Below the pieces are notes generated by a model. That model did not search any database and had not been told where the DNA came from. It saw only the letters and a program-made list of their open reading frames with translations. A stretch of DNA of 64,000 bases from Paracoccaceae bacterium (lineage in GTDB: Bacteria; Pseudomonadota; Alphaproteobacteria; Rhodobacterales; Rhodobacteraceae). Made by a program: the position numbers and the translations under genes. Shown here in pieces: positions 30,901-38,620 of the stretch (positions within the stretch are counted from its first letter, which is position 1; each line of letters begins with the position of its first letter). The DNA lies in assembly GCA_027489355.1 (NCBI GenBank), contig JAIXZY010000037.1:1-64000 (forward strand). The letters run 5' to 3'.

Positions 30901-31848
30901 GCCCGAGCGCCACGGCATCCCCACCCCGTCCCGTAATGTCTGCTCGACTTTGGGACGTATGGTGCAGGATGAGCATCTGAGATCGTCACCAAACCAGGAC
31001 ACCACAAGCGAGACAGAGCCTACGCTCGGCAATTCCTGCGACAGCTGGTCAAGGCTGGTTGCAAAGTCGGTCTTTCCCGACGGCGAATGGACGTTTGCCG
31101 ACCGGTTTCGTCCCGGCGCCTCGGCATAGTGCACCGGCGAGGTCGCAAGGCCGTACTCTCCAGTCCCCGGAATCATCGCGACTGCCCGGATGGCTCCCCC
31201 CAGCGTCTGAGTTGGATCGACGGCAGCGCCCTGCGCCGGTCGGAACACCTCGAAGCTGAACTGCGGCACGCGATTGCCGTAAGGCGAGAGCTCCAGATCC
31301 TCGATCACCACATAGGCCAGCCCGCGGTAGGGCGGGGCCTTGCCCGCACCCTCGACGGCCTCGATCAGCGGATCGGGCAACTGCTCTTCGCTGCCCGGAT
31401 AGAAGCGCAGATTGAGGTCCAGGACCGAAATCTCGTTGCCATCCGCCCAGATCCGCCCAACGCGAAGGGCCTCACCTTCGCATAGTGCAATCGCAAGGCT
31501 AACCGAGTAACTGTACTCATTGACCTTGGGCTTCGGCGTACCTTTCCCGGCTCGACGGCGTCGCACCGTTTCAGTGAACTCCGTGGCCCAGATGACCTGT
31601 CCACCAACCCGCATCCGGCCCCAGACCTGTCCAATGGCACCGCCCTCGCCTGCTGCGGTCAGGCGCAGACGGTCGATCCTGCCTACGTCGACCGGCTCTG
31701 ACCCGGCCCCCAGGACGCGCTGGTCGATAGCCCGACCGATGGTCGCACCGATTGCACGGCCGATCACCGCCCCAGACAAGCCGAGAACTGATCCGCCGAA
31801 GCCCGCGCCGACGGCCGCACCAGCGGCAGAGAGAAGCAGTGTGGCCAT
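27955..31848 (-). CDS. g15: GTA baseplate megaprotein with TIM-barrel-like domain (RcGTA g15)
   Basis: This protein of 1297 residues is the last and largest structural gene of the GTA and matches the RcGTA baseplate 'megatron'. The N-terminus is glycine-rich and hydrophobic (LLLSAAGAAVGAGFGGSVLGLSGAVIG). A phage tail-like region follows (VNEYSYSVSLAIALCEGEALRVGRIWADG). The middle holds the GTA TIM-barrel-like domain (FCIGSEMRGLTQIRG, ITYAADWSEYFGYH, WADPNIDFIGIDNYMP, PIRFTEYGCAAIDKGTNQPNRFVDPKSSESGLP). The C-terminal third is a baseplate and receptor-contact region. It abuts g14 directly. Base composition in the middle is clearly lower in GC than in g2-g10. Confidence 0.95.
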   Translation of the reverse strand: MATLLLSAAGAAVGAGFGGSVLGLSGAVIGRAIGATIGRAIDQRVLGAGSEPVDVGRIDRLRLTAAGEGGAIGQVWGRMRVGGQVIWATEFTETVRRRRAGKGTPKPKVNEYSYSVSLAIALCEGEALRVGRIWADGNEISVLDLNLRFYPGSEEQLPDPLIEAVEGAGKAPPYRGLAYVVIEDLELSPYGNRVPQFSFEVFRPAQGAAVDPTQTLGGAIRAVAMIPGTGEYGLATSPVHYAEAPGRNRSANVHSPSGKTDFATSLDQLSQELPSVGSVSLVVSWFGDDLRCSSCTIRPKVEQTLRDGVGMPWRSGGIDRSAALEVPKVNGSSVYGGTPADASVIEAIQAIRQAGKEVMFYPFILMDQLDGNLLPDPWTGSASQAALPWRGRITLNKAPGQAGSTDGTAAAAAEVADFFGTALPSHFSRAGGVISYSGPAEWSFRKFILHNAHLCAAAGGVDAFCIGSEMRGLTQIRGPGNSFPAVMALRNLAEDVRSILGPEVKITYAADWSEYFGYHADGNVYFHLDPLWADPNIDFIGIDNYMPASDWRDGEDHADAGYGSIYNLEYLGSNLGGGEGFDWYYDSPEGALAQRRLPITDGAHDEPWVFRYKDLKSWWSNLHHDRIGGVRSASPTDWVPASKPIRFTEYGCAAIDKGTNQPNRFVDPKSSESGLPAWSNGRRDDLIQMQYLLATSAFWSDPENNPVSDHYAGPMVDLDHAHAWAWDARPFPEFPGQTAVWSDGENYARGHWLNGRVSSQPLAAVVSEICASSGVDALDVASLYGLVRGFQQPDIGTARSTLQPLMLAFGFDVFEREGRLVFQNRNARIAAALAEDDIAISPDLDGRFEATRTSDAETAGQVRLTYVDAQSSYETRSVETRFPDDEAVGVSQTDFPLALTRVEGSAAVERWLAEARVARDTLRFDLPKSRAGIGAGDVVSFGGRRYRVDRVEQAESQLLEAVRVEAGVYLPSDKVEDAISVRPFSPPVPVEAIFLDLPLLTGSEVPHAPHVAVGADPWPGSVAVWSSSEDAGYEVNRLVAAPAIIGVTESPLSFHSSGIWDHGAPLRVRVAGGELSSVTELAVLNGANAMAIGDGSEANWEVFQFARAEIVAPDTYELSTRLRGQLGTDGIMPESWPAGSVVVLLDPALLQLEVPLSARGLARYYRIGRAARGYDDPNVVVRNVAFDGIGLRPYPVAHLRAQGIADDFRFQWKRRTRLDGDSWQAAEVPLAENEEAYLVRVLQASALVAEYTVQEPLFLYTAAMRLQDGVTGSFQVAVAQLSGSFGPGPFRAITVAS

Positions 31849-32292
31849 TCAATTGGCTCCTTCTGGAAAGGCGAAGCGCGCCGCGATACGGCGCTGCCAG
31901 GGCAGTGACAGGGAGCTTTCCACAACGCCGTAGCCCGTGTAGGCGTGAACGAACTTCGGGTGCAGCGTCGCGTCGGACTGGATGCCCAGATGCTTTGCGA
32001 TACTGCCCTCGCGCATCCGGAACAGCAGCACATCGCCGGGAGATGCGGCTTCCGGCTCTTTTGCGACAAGCCAACGCCGGGCGGCGTCAAGCAGCACCTC
32101 CCGGTGATCGGGCTCTGCCCAGTCTGCAGTATAGACTGGCACGGGTTCGGGTTCGGACCCGTGAAGGTCACGCCAGATCCCGCGGAGAAGGCCCAGGCAG
32201 TCGGTTCCGGCCCCGCAGACACTCGCCTGATGCAAGTACGGCGTGCCGATCCAGGATCGTGCGATCACCACGACGCGGTCGGCAAAGGTCAT
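31849..32292 (-). CDS. g14: GTA NlpC/P60 family peptidase (RcGTA g14)
   Basis: This tail-associated cell-wall hydrolase of 147 residues probably cuts peptide cross-links in the recipient wall during DNA entry. The NlpC/P60 catalytic cysteine is in GAGTDCLGLLRGIW (C32). The likely histidine lies in GSIAKHLGIQSDATLHPKFVHAY (near 93). The start at 32292 gives the usual WIGTPYLHQASVCGAGTDC distance and overlaps the g13 stop codon by ATGA. A longer in-frame upstream extension inside g13 has no support. Confidence 0.93.
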   Translation of the reverse strand: MTFADRVVVIARSWIGTPYLHQASVCGAGTDCLGLLRGIWRDLHGSEPEPVPVYTADWAEPDHREVLLDAARRWLVAKEPEAASPGDVLLFRMREGSIAKHLGIQSDATLHPKFVHAYTGYGVVESSLSLPWQRRIAARFAFPEGAN

Positions 32293-33185
32293 GCTTCGCT
32301 CCCGCCCACACGTCTTGCGCCGCCGTTCGGGCGATCGGGAACCGGATAGGATGCAAGCCAATCCTCGCCGGGGATATGCGGAAAGCCCCGAAAGTTCAGG
32401 AAGTTGTCGAACTTCAGGCGGCAGGTCTTTGGCCGCTTGTTGCAGCCTGCGATGATCCGGACCGAGTCTCCGGGCCGGACCGGCGCGCCTATGGACTGCC
32501 AAAGCTCGATCTGTCGGCCCGCGCCTTCGCTGCGGTCGTTCTTGACAACCCCGAAAAGCCCCGCGGCCTGACCCGTCAGCACTTCGAACCGACCATCTTC
32601 AAACCAGCGGTCCTCGAAGCCCGAGAACGCCGAAAACAAGAACACCCGGTCCTCTCGGGTGCCATCGACAAGGCGCTCTGCGAAATAGCCGGGCTGCGTC
32701 ACGTCGAACCCGCACCGCTCATCGCCCAGGATGGCGGAACAGCGGGGCGTATAGGCCATGCCATGCGGTCGGTTCAGCAAATCGGACAGCCCCCGCAACT
32801 CGGCCTTGAAGCTTCCTCCCGCGCGGGTGATTTCGCCCAACTGGCCGCAGAACTGCACGATGACCTCGTGCGGCGCCTGCCAGTTAACCAGATAGGCCCG
32901 GACTTCAGCTGAATCATAGCGGCCGGCCAGCAGATCGGCCTCGGTGATCGACGTGGCGCTTAGCGCACCGAAAGCCTCGGAATTGTCGACCGAGAGGCCC
33001 GTCGTCTGGTGAAGCGCCCGTGCCGTCATGCCGGTGTCCGCGCGACAGGTCACACCGTCGACGACAAGGTCCCGGTCGTGGTCGGTGAACCCCAGTACCT
33101 CGCCATCGCGGCGGCGGACGATCCAGGCACGGCAGACCGTCGTCGATCCCGTGGCCAGATGGGAAAGCAGCGCCTCGCGCGTCAT
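32289..33185 (-). CDS. g13: GTA hub protein, DUF2163 (RcGTA g13)
   Basis: This 298-residue protein of the DUF2163 family corresponds to the GTA tail hub. It starts TREALLSHLATGSTTVCRAWIVRRRDGEVLGFTDHDRDL, the family N-terminus. The C-terminal half holds cysteines in RCSAILGDERCGFD and GCNKRPKTCRLKFDN, a spacing that suggests a metal or Fe-S site. It is coupled by 4-base overlaps to g12 and g14. Function is assigned from order and family. Confidence 0.92.
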   Translation of the reverse strand: MTREALLSHLATGSTTVCRAWIVRRRDGEVLGFTDHDRDLVVDGVTCRADTGMTARALHQTTGLSVDNSEAFGALSATSITEADLLAGRYDSAEVRAYLVNWQAPHEVIVQFCGQLGEITRAGGSFKAELRGLSDLLNRPHGMAYTPRCSAILGDERCGFDVTQPGYFAERLVDGTREDRVFLFSAFSGFEDRWFEDGRFEVLTGQAAGLFGVVKNDRSEGAGRQIELWQSIGAPVRPGDSVRIIAGCNKRPKTCRLKFDNFLNFRGFPHIPGEDWLASYPVPDRPNGGARRVGGSEA

Positions 33186-33814
33186 ATCCGAATCTCCACA
33201 ACTGGAACCGTCGGCACGTCACCCGCCTGGAACGAGGCGACCGAAGTCTGGATCGTGTCGGTGTCAAAGCGGACCGGCACGTCGAACTCGAACCCTGCCG
33301 TCACCCGTGTTCCACGGTCGGGCGGAAGGGCAAACGTGATCTCGCCGGTTTCCGGGTTGACGGTAAATTCGACACCCTCGATCTTCGGGTCCTCTGCGAC
33401 CGCGACGACCACGGTCCCGAGAACCGGCTTCCGGATCGGGCGCGTGTAGCTTTGCAATCCAGAGAGGTAGGTCTTCTGAAGTTGAAAGACCGTGGTTACG
33501 CCGTCGCCGGTCCCGATGAGCTGGTCCTCGGGACCAGGGGACGCCAGCGGCGCGCAGGACTTGTAATCGGACCAGTCCTTCCAGCGGAATCCGTGCAGCT
33601 GGCCGGCCCGCGCCTCGAAAAAGGCGACAAGCGTCGCGATGTCGTCCAGCGATCGCAGCCCCAGGCCAGCGTCGTAGCGCCGGCGCGAATGCTGCCACGG
33701 TGTGTTCCGTTCTTCGAACCCGTTCGCCAAGGTGACGATCTCGGTTCGGCGTTCAGGACCACCGACCGAACCGAAGCTCAGGTTGGCGGGGAAACGTATC
33801 TCGTGAAAGGCCAT
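33182..33814 (-). CDS. g12: GTA distal tail protein, DUF2460 (RcGTA g12)
   Basis: This 210-residue DUF2460 (TIGR02217-type) protein connects the tail tube to the baseplate hub. It begins AFHEIRFPANLSFGSVGGPERRTEIVTLANGFEERNTPWQHSRRRYDAGLGLRSLDD and has the conserved FFEARAGQLHGFRWKDWSDYKS (near 62-83). Later segments are PETGEITFALPPDRGTRVTAGFEFDVPVRFDTD. It lies 9 bases downstream of g11. Confidence 0.93.
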   Translation of the reverse strand: MAFHEIRFPANLSFGSVGGPERRTEIVTLANGFEERNTPWQHSRRRYDAGLGLRSLDDIATLVAFFEARAGQLHGFRWKDWSDYKSCAPLASPGPEDQLIGTGDGVTTVFQLQKTYLSGLQSYTRPIRKPVLGTVVVAVAEDPKIEGVEFTVNPETGEITFALPPDRGTRVTAGFEFDVPVRFDTDTIQTSVASFQAGDVPTVPVVEIRI

Positions 33815-33823
33815 GTCTTTCCC

Positions 33824-34474
33824 TCAGCGGTTGCGTTGTCCGCGCGACAGAGCGCGGCTGACCTGCGCGGCTACCTGGCTCTGACTGCGCTGAAAGCCCT
33901 GCACGTCCGGCGTCGTGATGTTCATCACCACGTTCACCGCCCTGCCTCCGGCGGCTTGCACGCCCAGCCGACCATCCGGGCCACGCGCCAGGGGCATGAT
34001 CGCCTCGGGTCCCGCCTCGCCCATCAGGCCCATCCCGCCGCGCATAGGAAATCCGGTTGGCGAGGACACGACGCCGCCCTTGGCGAATGGCGTTACCCTG
34101 CCCTGGCTGAAGGCCCCGCCATTGGCAAAGGGCATCCCGGCCCCCATCACTCCTGCCACACCCTGGGCCAGCAGGCCGCCCAGCGCACCGGTGACCGGCT
34201 TCAGCGCGATGGAATAGACCGTGTCGACAATAGTGTTCGCAACCGACTTCAGCGCGTCGTTCAGCTTCATTCCGTCGAAGACCAGACCGTCAAAGGCCTT
34301 TCGCAGTCCCCCGCTGATCCCGCTAGACAGCGTGTTCACCTCACGCCCCGTGAAGACCATCGTCTCCCGCATGCGGGACAGCTCACCATCGAACGCCGCC
34401 ACCATCGACACCGAGGACCCCATCTGCGCCTCAAGCGCCTGAAGTTGCTCCTGCATCGTCCCGATATCCGCCAT
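33824..34474 (-). CDS. g11: GTA tail tape measure protein (RcGTA g11)
   Basis: The protein has 216 residues. It opens with a predicted coiled coil (IGTMQEQLQALEAQMGSSVSMVAAFDGELSRMRETM). An amphipathic middle region follows (LKSVANTIVDTVYSIALKPVTGALGGLLAQGVAGVMGAGMPFANGGAF), then a Gly-rich tail with FPMRGGMGLMGEAGPEAIMPLARGPDGRLGVQ, typical of short phage tape measure proteins. Its short length fits the short GTA tail. The first 44 bases overlap g10.1. Confidence 0.92.
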   Translation of the reverse strand: MADIGTMQEQLQALEAQMGSSVSMVAAFDGELSRMRETMVFTGREVNTLSSGISGGLRKAFDGLVFDGMKLNDALKSVANTIVDTVYSIALKPVTGALGGLLAQGVAGVMGAGMPFANGGAFSQGRVTPFAKGGVVSSPTGFPMRGGMGLMGEAGPEAIMPLARGPDGRLGVQAAGGRAVNVVMNITTPDVQGFQRSQSQVAAQVSRALSRGQRNR

Positions 34475-34670
34475 CGCCCTGATCCTTCCTCACATCCGGG
34501 AAAGCCGCCGCCAGTTCTGCCAGCCGCGCGCGTGTCAGGGGCGGGACCAGCCCTTCCCGCCCCAGCATGATCTTCAATTCCACCGGCGTAAGCCGCCAGA
34601 AGACCGCAGGCTCCAGGCCCAGCCCGTGCAGGCCCGCCTGCATCAGCCCGCGCCAGTCGATGCCGCTCAT
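34431..34670 (-). CDS. GTA tail assembly chaperone-like small protein (RcGTA g10.1 position)
   Basis: The protein has 79 residues and begins SGIDWRGLMQAGLHGLGLEPAVFWRLTPVELKIMLG, the core of a small phage family (TIGR02216/DUF2376-like) that sits between g10 and g11 in GTAs. It is thought to be a tail assembly chaperone. The ATG at 34670 overlaps the g10 stop codon (ATGA), and the 3' end runs 44 bases into g11. The tail after residue 60 (DQGDGGYRDDAGATSGA) lies in the g11 overlap and is unlikely to be conserved. Confidence 0.82.
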   Translation of the reverse strand: MSGIDWRGLMQAGLHGLGLEPAVFWRLTPVELKIMLGREGLVPPLTRARLAELAAAFPDVRKDQGDGGYRDDAGATSGA

Positions 34671-34987
34671 GTCTCGCCCGGCAAAGAGAACGCCCGCGCC
34701 AGCAGTTCGGCCGCCGCCAGCGCCGCCTCGACGGGCCCGCCGCCGATCTCGACCCGCAGCAGGTCCGCCGCCGTCCCGTTCCAGCCGCCGCCGCGCAGCC
34801 CCGCCACGATCAGCGCCAGCACGTCCCGGGTGGAAAACCGCCGCTCCTCGAACCGCTGCACCAGGTCCAGAAGCGACCCCGTCTCCAGCGCCTCCTCCAA
34901 TTCGGCCAGCGCGCCCAGCGTCAGCTTCGCCAGATGGCGCTGGCCGTCCAGAACGATGGCAACCTCGCCTGCCCAAGGGTTCGCCAT
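34667..34987 (-). CDS. g10: GTA tail tube/chaperone protein gp10 family
   Basis: The protein has 106 residues, starts ANPWAGEVAIVLDGQRHLAKLTLGALAELEEALETGSLLDLVQRFEERRFSTRDVLALIVAGLRGGG and belongs to the GTA gp10 (DUF3356-like) family. In phages the related proteins are tail assembly chaperones. It is separated from g9 by one base and overlaps g10.1 by four, so translation is tightly coupled. No other domains are seen. Confidence 0.9.
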   Translation of the reverse strand: MANPWAGEVAIVLDGQRHLAKLTLGALAELEEALETGSLLDLVQRFEERRFSTRDVLALIVAGLRGGGWNGTAADLLRVEIGGGPVEAALAAAELLARAFSLPGET

Positions 34988-34988
34988 G

Positions 34989-35402
34989 TCACAGCGCCGT
35001 AAAGGTCAGCGCCCCGGCCGAGGCCATCGCCATTTCGTATGTCGCTTCGTCATTGTGGCTGCCCGAATATTCGATCGAGGTGATCTGGAACGGCCCCTCG
35101 ATCACGCCGAAGCTTGGGATCACCACCTGGAAATCCGGGATCTCACCGTTGAAGAACACCTGCCGCGCTCGCTCGTCAGTGCTTTCGTCCCTGAACACGC
35201 CCGAGCCCGAGATCGACGCCGATTTGACCCCTGCCCCCGCCAGCAGCTCGCGCCAGCCGCCCTGGCTTTCCAGGCTGGTGACGTCCACCGATTCCGTGTT
35301 GAAGCTGATCCGGGTGGCCCGCAGTCCCGCGATGGTGACGAACTGGCCGTCCCCCGTCTGGTCGATCTTGATCAGCAGATCCTTGCCGCTTTGCACAGCC
35401 AT
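34989..35402 (-). CDS. g9: GTA major tail protein, TP901-1 family (RcGTA g9)
   Basis: The tail tube subunit has 137 residues. It begins AVQSGKDLLIKIDQTGDGQFVTIAGLRATRISFNTESVDVTSLES, typical of TP901-1-type major tail proteins, and ends with SHNDEATYEMAMASAGALTFTAL. The ATG at 35402 is preceded by a GGAGA stretch. It lies 31 bases from g8. Confidence 0.94.
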   Translation of the reverse strand: MAVQSGKDLLIKIDQTGDGQFVTIAGLRATRISFNTESVDVTSLESQGGWRELLAGAGVKSASISGSGVFRDESTDERARQVFFNGEIPDFQVVIPSFGVIEGPFQITSIEYSGSHNDEATYEMAMASAGALTFTAL

Positions 35403-35433
35403 GTTCGCTCTCCGTTAGATGGTTTCAGGGGCG

Positions 35434-35829
35434 TCAGAGTTGGACCCGCGCCCGGAAGGTCAGGTCGATCCGCCGCGTCTCGCCCTCTTCGATCCGGCGG
35501 GCGCTGGCCCGCAGGAAGAACAGGCTGACCAGCGCGCCGCGGCTCAAGGTCAGCGGCGCCCCGATCAGCGCGTCCGAGATGTCGGCTGCGATGCTCTTGA
35601 TCGACAGGAAGCCCGTGGCATCGGTGATCACGCTGATCACCATCTGATGCTCGGCCCCCGCGCCCGACTTGTCCGACTGGTCGCGCGCCTCCTCCGGCCC
35701 GATCAGCACGAAGGTCCCCGTCACGTTCGGCGGCACCGCGTCAAATATCGCCACGCCCGCCAGGGCCGGCCAGGCCGACAGCCGCTGGAACACCGCCGTC
35801 TGCAGGGCGGGTGCTGCACCGTAGCTCAT
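35434..35829 (-). CDS. g8: GTA tail terminator-like protein, DUF3168 (RcGTA g8)
   Basis: The protein has 131 residues of the DUF3168 family, begins SYGAAPALQTAVFQRLSAWPALAGVAIFDAVPPNVTGTFVLIGPEEARDQSDKSG and ends with RIEEGETRRIDLTFRARVQL. In long- and short-tailed phages such proteins cap the tail (tail completion). It is coupled to g7 by a 4-base overlap. Assignment rests on family features and position. Confidence 0.92.
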   Translation of the reverse strand: MSYGAAPALQTAVFQRLSAWPALAGVAIFDAVPPNVTGTFVLIGPEEARDQSDKSGAGAEHQMVISVITDATGFLSIKSIAADISDALIGAPLTLSRGALVSLFFLRASARRIEEGETRRIDLTFRARVQL

Positions 35830-36164
35830 TTCGGCACCTCCTCGCGGGCGAAACAGGTCAGGTAGCGGCCGAACGGATCGCGCTCCGTCACCGCCTGTAT
35901 CCAGAACAGCCTCGTCCCCTCGCGAAACCGCTGCCCGGCCTTTGGGCGGGACGGAGACCCCACCGGCGTCCCCCGCACCGTGATCCGGTAAGGCACCGCC
36001 GACAGCATCCGCTCTTCGCCCAGCGTGTCACTGCCAGACCCCGGCAGGACCTCTGCCCAAAGCGTGCCCAGCGCCGTCCAGGCCGAGGTGAAGCCGCCCG
36101 CGCCGTCAGGCGTCCGCACGACCCCCTCCAGCACCAGCGCACGGTTCAGATGCGGCGCGTTCAT
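35826..36164 (-). CDS. g7: GTA head-tail adaptor (RcGTA g7)
   Basis: The 112-residue head-closure protein (SPP1 gp16-like family) begins NAPHLNRALVLEGVVRTPDGAGGFTSAWTALGTLWAEVLPGSGSDTLGEE, the usual family start. GQRFREGTRLFWIQAVTERDPFGRYLTCFAREE closes it. It should join the connector to the tail. It overlaps g6 and g8 by four bases each. Confidence 0.93.
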   Translation of the reverse strand: MNAPHLNRALVLEGVVRTPDGAGGFTSAWTALGTLWAEVLPGSGSDTLGEERMLSAVPYRITVRGTPVGSPSRPKAGQRFREGTRLFWIQAVTERDPFGRYLTCFAREEVPK

Positions 36165-36757
36165 TTCTTGCCTCCGCCCAGGATGCGCACGGTCCGCCAG
36201 CGCTCGATCAGCGTCACCACCCCGAACGGCAGCCCCGCCGCCTGCGCACCATCGTCATCGCGGTGCTCATAATATTCCCCGGCCAGCAGCAGGACCGCCT
36301 GCCGCAGGTCCACCGGAATATCCGTCCAGGCCGGACCGAACCCCGCGTCGAAAACCACTTTCACCAGGCCATCGCCCGGAATGGCCGGCAGCGCCGTCCC
36401 CTTACCCGCCAGCCGAGGCCGGTGCAGGTCTTTCACCAGCCGATAGGTCGACGGGGCCGCAACCACCTCGCCCCCCGCCGCGTCCACAAGCGTCACGCTC
36501 ATCACCTGCGACACCGGCGACACCGGCAGCGCCTGCTCCTCCTCGCGCCAGCACTCCAGCACCCAGAGGAACCGGCGCTGGAACAGCATCTTGCCGATCC
36601 GCCCCTCGATGGCCGCCAGGGCCGCGCGAAGGTAGGTCTCGATCAGCCCGTCCTGCAGCCCGTCGTCGGCGAACCCCGACCCCATCCGCAGATGGTCCTT
36701 CATCTCTTCCACCGGCAGCGCCAGCGACGGCACCGGAGTTTCTTCGGTCAACATCAT
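36161..36757 (-). CDS. g6: GTA head-tail connector, gp6-like (RcGTA g6)
   Basis: The protein has 198 residues. It begins with two Met codons (36757 or 36754) and LTEETPVPSLALPVEEMKDHLRMGSGFADDGLQDGLIETYLRAALAAIEGRIGKMLFQRRF, the helical part of phage gp6-like connectors. The C-terminal half has DIPVDLRQAVLLLAGEYYEHRDDDG. It mediates attachment of the tail to the portal. It lies 75 bases after the capsid gene. Confidence 0.92.
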   Translation of the reverse strand: MMLTEETPVPSLALPVEEMKDHLRMGSGFADDGLQDGLIETYLRAALAAIEGRIGKMLFQRRFLWVLECWREEEQALPVSPVSQVMSVTLVDAAGGEVVAAPSTYRLVKDLHRPRLAGKGTALPAIPGDGLVKVVFDAGFGPAWTDIPVDLRQAVLLLAGEYYEHRDDDGAQAAGLPFGVVTLIERWRTVRILGGGKK

Positions 36758-36832
36758 GCTCAGATCTCCGCCAGCGGTCGGGTCATTTGGAAACGTGCGG
36801 CCCGGCCCCCCGACGGGGACCGGGCCAGGTCG

Positions 36833-38029
36833 TCACGAAACCGCAACCTTCAGCAGCTTGATGGCCGAGTAATCGGTGATGTCGCCGCCCACGCGCTTGT
36901 TGGCGTAGAACAGCACGTTCGGCTTGGCCGAGAACGGGTCGCGCAGGATGCGCAGGTCCGGGCGTTCCGCGATGGTGTAGGCCGCGCGGAAGTCGCCGAA
37001 AGCGATGGGATAGGTGTTGGCCCCCACGTCCGGCATGTCTTCCGACACCAGCACCGGATAGCCCATCAGACGCGCGGGCTCGTTCGCCGCCAGACCGTCC
37101 GACCACATGAAGCGGCCGTCCGCGTCCTTCATCTTGCGCACCGCGCCCACGGTCTTCGAGTTCATCACGAAGGTCGCGTTCGCGCGATAGTCCGCGCCCA
37201 GCGCGTAGACCAGGTTGACGATGCAGTCGACTGCGTTCGTCGCCGCAAAATCCGCAGCCGCGCCGGTCGGAATGTAGCCGATCTGCCCCCAGCTCCACGA
37301 CGCGTTCGCCACCTTGGTCGGCAGCAGGATGCCCTTCGGCTTGTCCACGCCATCGCCGTTGATGAAGGCGGCAGCCTCGGCGCGGATGAAGCGGGTGGCG
37401 ATCTTCTCGGCCAGCCAACCTTCCACGTCGAAGGCGCTGTCGTCCAGAAGGCGCTGGCTGGCCTTCGGCATCGCCGCCAGTTCGTGCAGCTTGATCGAGA
37501 TACGCTCGATGGTCGGCGTCGCGGTCTCGGTCGTGGCCGCCGCTTCGGTCGCCCATCCCGAACCCACTTCGGTACGGTCGACGATCACGTCGAACGAGGT
37601 CGCCTCGACCTGCACGACGTTCGCAATCGACCGCAGCGACGACGTCGACAGCAGAAGCGACTGGATGCGGTCCGCGGTCTGCGGATCGACCAGATAGCCG
37701 CCGTCCGCCGCCACGGCCGAGGACATCGCCTTGCCTTCCAGGGTCAGGCCGCGCAAGCCGTCATCGTCGCCGGTCCGCAGATAGGCGTTGAACGCCTTCT
37801 GATGCGGGGCCTCGACCTCCGCTCGGACCGAAAGCGCCGGGCGGCCGTAGGACATCGTCTTTGCGTTCAGCATGGTCAGTCGCTCTTCCTGATGTTTCAG
37901 CGTGGATTTCACTTCGTCCTGAAAGCGGTTGAATTCGTTCAGGAACCCGGTCATGGCCGCCTTCGCCTCGGCAGCCGCAGTCTGGGCCTGGGGCAAGTCT
38001 TCCCCGGCCCGAGCCTTCGTCTCGGTCAT
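36833..38029 (-). CDS. g5: GTA major capsid protein, HK97 family (RcGTA g5)
   Basis: The protein has 398 residues and the HK97 fold. The first 100 or so (AAMTGFLNEFNRFQDEVKSTLKHQEERLTMLNAK) form the delta or scaffold region removed by the prohead protease. The capsid domain follows with KAMSSAVAADGGYLVDPQTADRIQSLLLSTSSLRSIANVVQVEA, FIRAEAAAFINGDGVDKPKGIL and FGDFRAAYTIAERPDLRILRDPFSAKPNVLFYANKRVGG. The ATG at 38029 gives MTETKARAGEDLPQ. Longer in-frame sequence upstream overlaps the protease and was rejected. Confidence 0.97.
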   Translation of the reverse strand: MTETKARAGEDLPQAQTAAAEAKAAMTGFLNEFNRFQDEVKSTLKHQEERLTMLNAKTMSYGRPALSVRAEVEAPHQKAFNAYLRTGDDDGLRGLTLEGKAMSSAVAADGGYLVDPQTADRIQSLLLSTSSLRSIANVVQVEATSFDVIVDRTEVGSGWATEAAATTETATPTIERISIKLHELAAMPKASQRLLDDSAFDVEGWLAEKIATRFIRAEAAAFINGDGVDKPKGILLPTKVANASWSWGQIGYIPTGAAADFAATNAVDCIVNLVYALGADYRANATFVMNSKTVGAVRKMKDADGRFMWSDGLAANEPARLMGYPVLVSEDMPDVGANTYPIAFGDFRAAYTIAERPDLRILRDPFSAKPNVLFYANKRVGGDITDYSAIKLLKVAVS

Positions 38030-38064
38030 GTCGTCTGTCCTTCTTCTGCTAGTGAGACGCCGCG

Positions 38065-38616
38065 CTACAGCCCGGCCAAGGTGCGGCGCGCGTCCTCGAA
38101 GACTGCCGCAATGTGTCGCCAGCCGTCGTCCAAGGCGTCCGCCTTGGCCGCGACCCGCGCCTCGGGAAGCATCGGGAAGGTCACGAGCGACACCTCCCAA
38201 AGCTCCAGCTCCGACAACAGGCGCTTGCCCTTGCCGTCGCGTTCCGACTTGACCGTGCGGTAGCCGATGGACAGCCCGTCGATGGCCCCCGCCTGGACCA
38301 GCGCCGCCACTTCGCGGCCCTTCTCCACCTCGGTCAGGATGCGCCCCTTGACCCAAAGGCCCGTGGCGTCTTCCTTCACCTCATCCCAGACGCCGATGGG
38401 CTGGCCCGGATCATGCTGCCACAGCATCTTGACCCGGCCGCCCCGCGCGCTGAGCCGCTTCAGGCTTGCCACATAGGCGCCCTTCTGCACGATGTCGCCG
38501 CCCTGGTCGGTCTTGCCGAAGAGCGAGGCATAGCCCTCGACCACATGGCCCTCCGTCACCACCAGGCCCGCCTCGGCCTGCTGGAACTTGCGCTCCGGTG
38601 CTCCGTAATCCGTCAT
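38065..38616 (-). CDS. g4: GTA prohead protease, HK97 family (RcGTA g4)
   Basis: The 183-residue serine-type maturation protease processes the capsid scaffold region. Family segments are EGYASLFGKTDQGGDIVQKGAYVASL (near 27-52), KMLWQHDPGQPIGVWDEVKEDATGLWVKGRIL (catalytic His near 67) and VQAGAIDGLSIGYRTVKSE (Ser near 117). ELELWEVSLVTFPMLPEARV follows. It lies 35 bases upstream of the capsid gene, the normal order. Confidence 0.95.
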   Translation of the reverse strand: MTDYGAPERKFQQAEAGLVVTEGHVVEGYASLFGKTDQGGDIVQKGAYVASLKRLSARGGRVKMLWQHDPGQPIGVWDEVKEDATGLWVKGRILTEVEKGREVAALVQAGAIDGLSIGYRTVKSERDGKGKRLLSELELWEVSLVTFPMLPEARVAAKADALDDGWRHIAAVFEDARRTLAGL

Positions 38617-38620
38617 CGCT

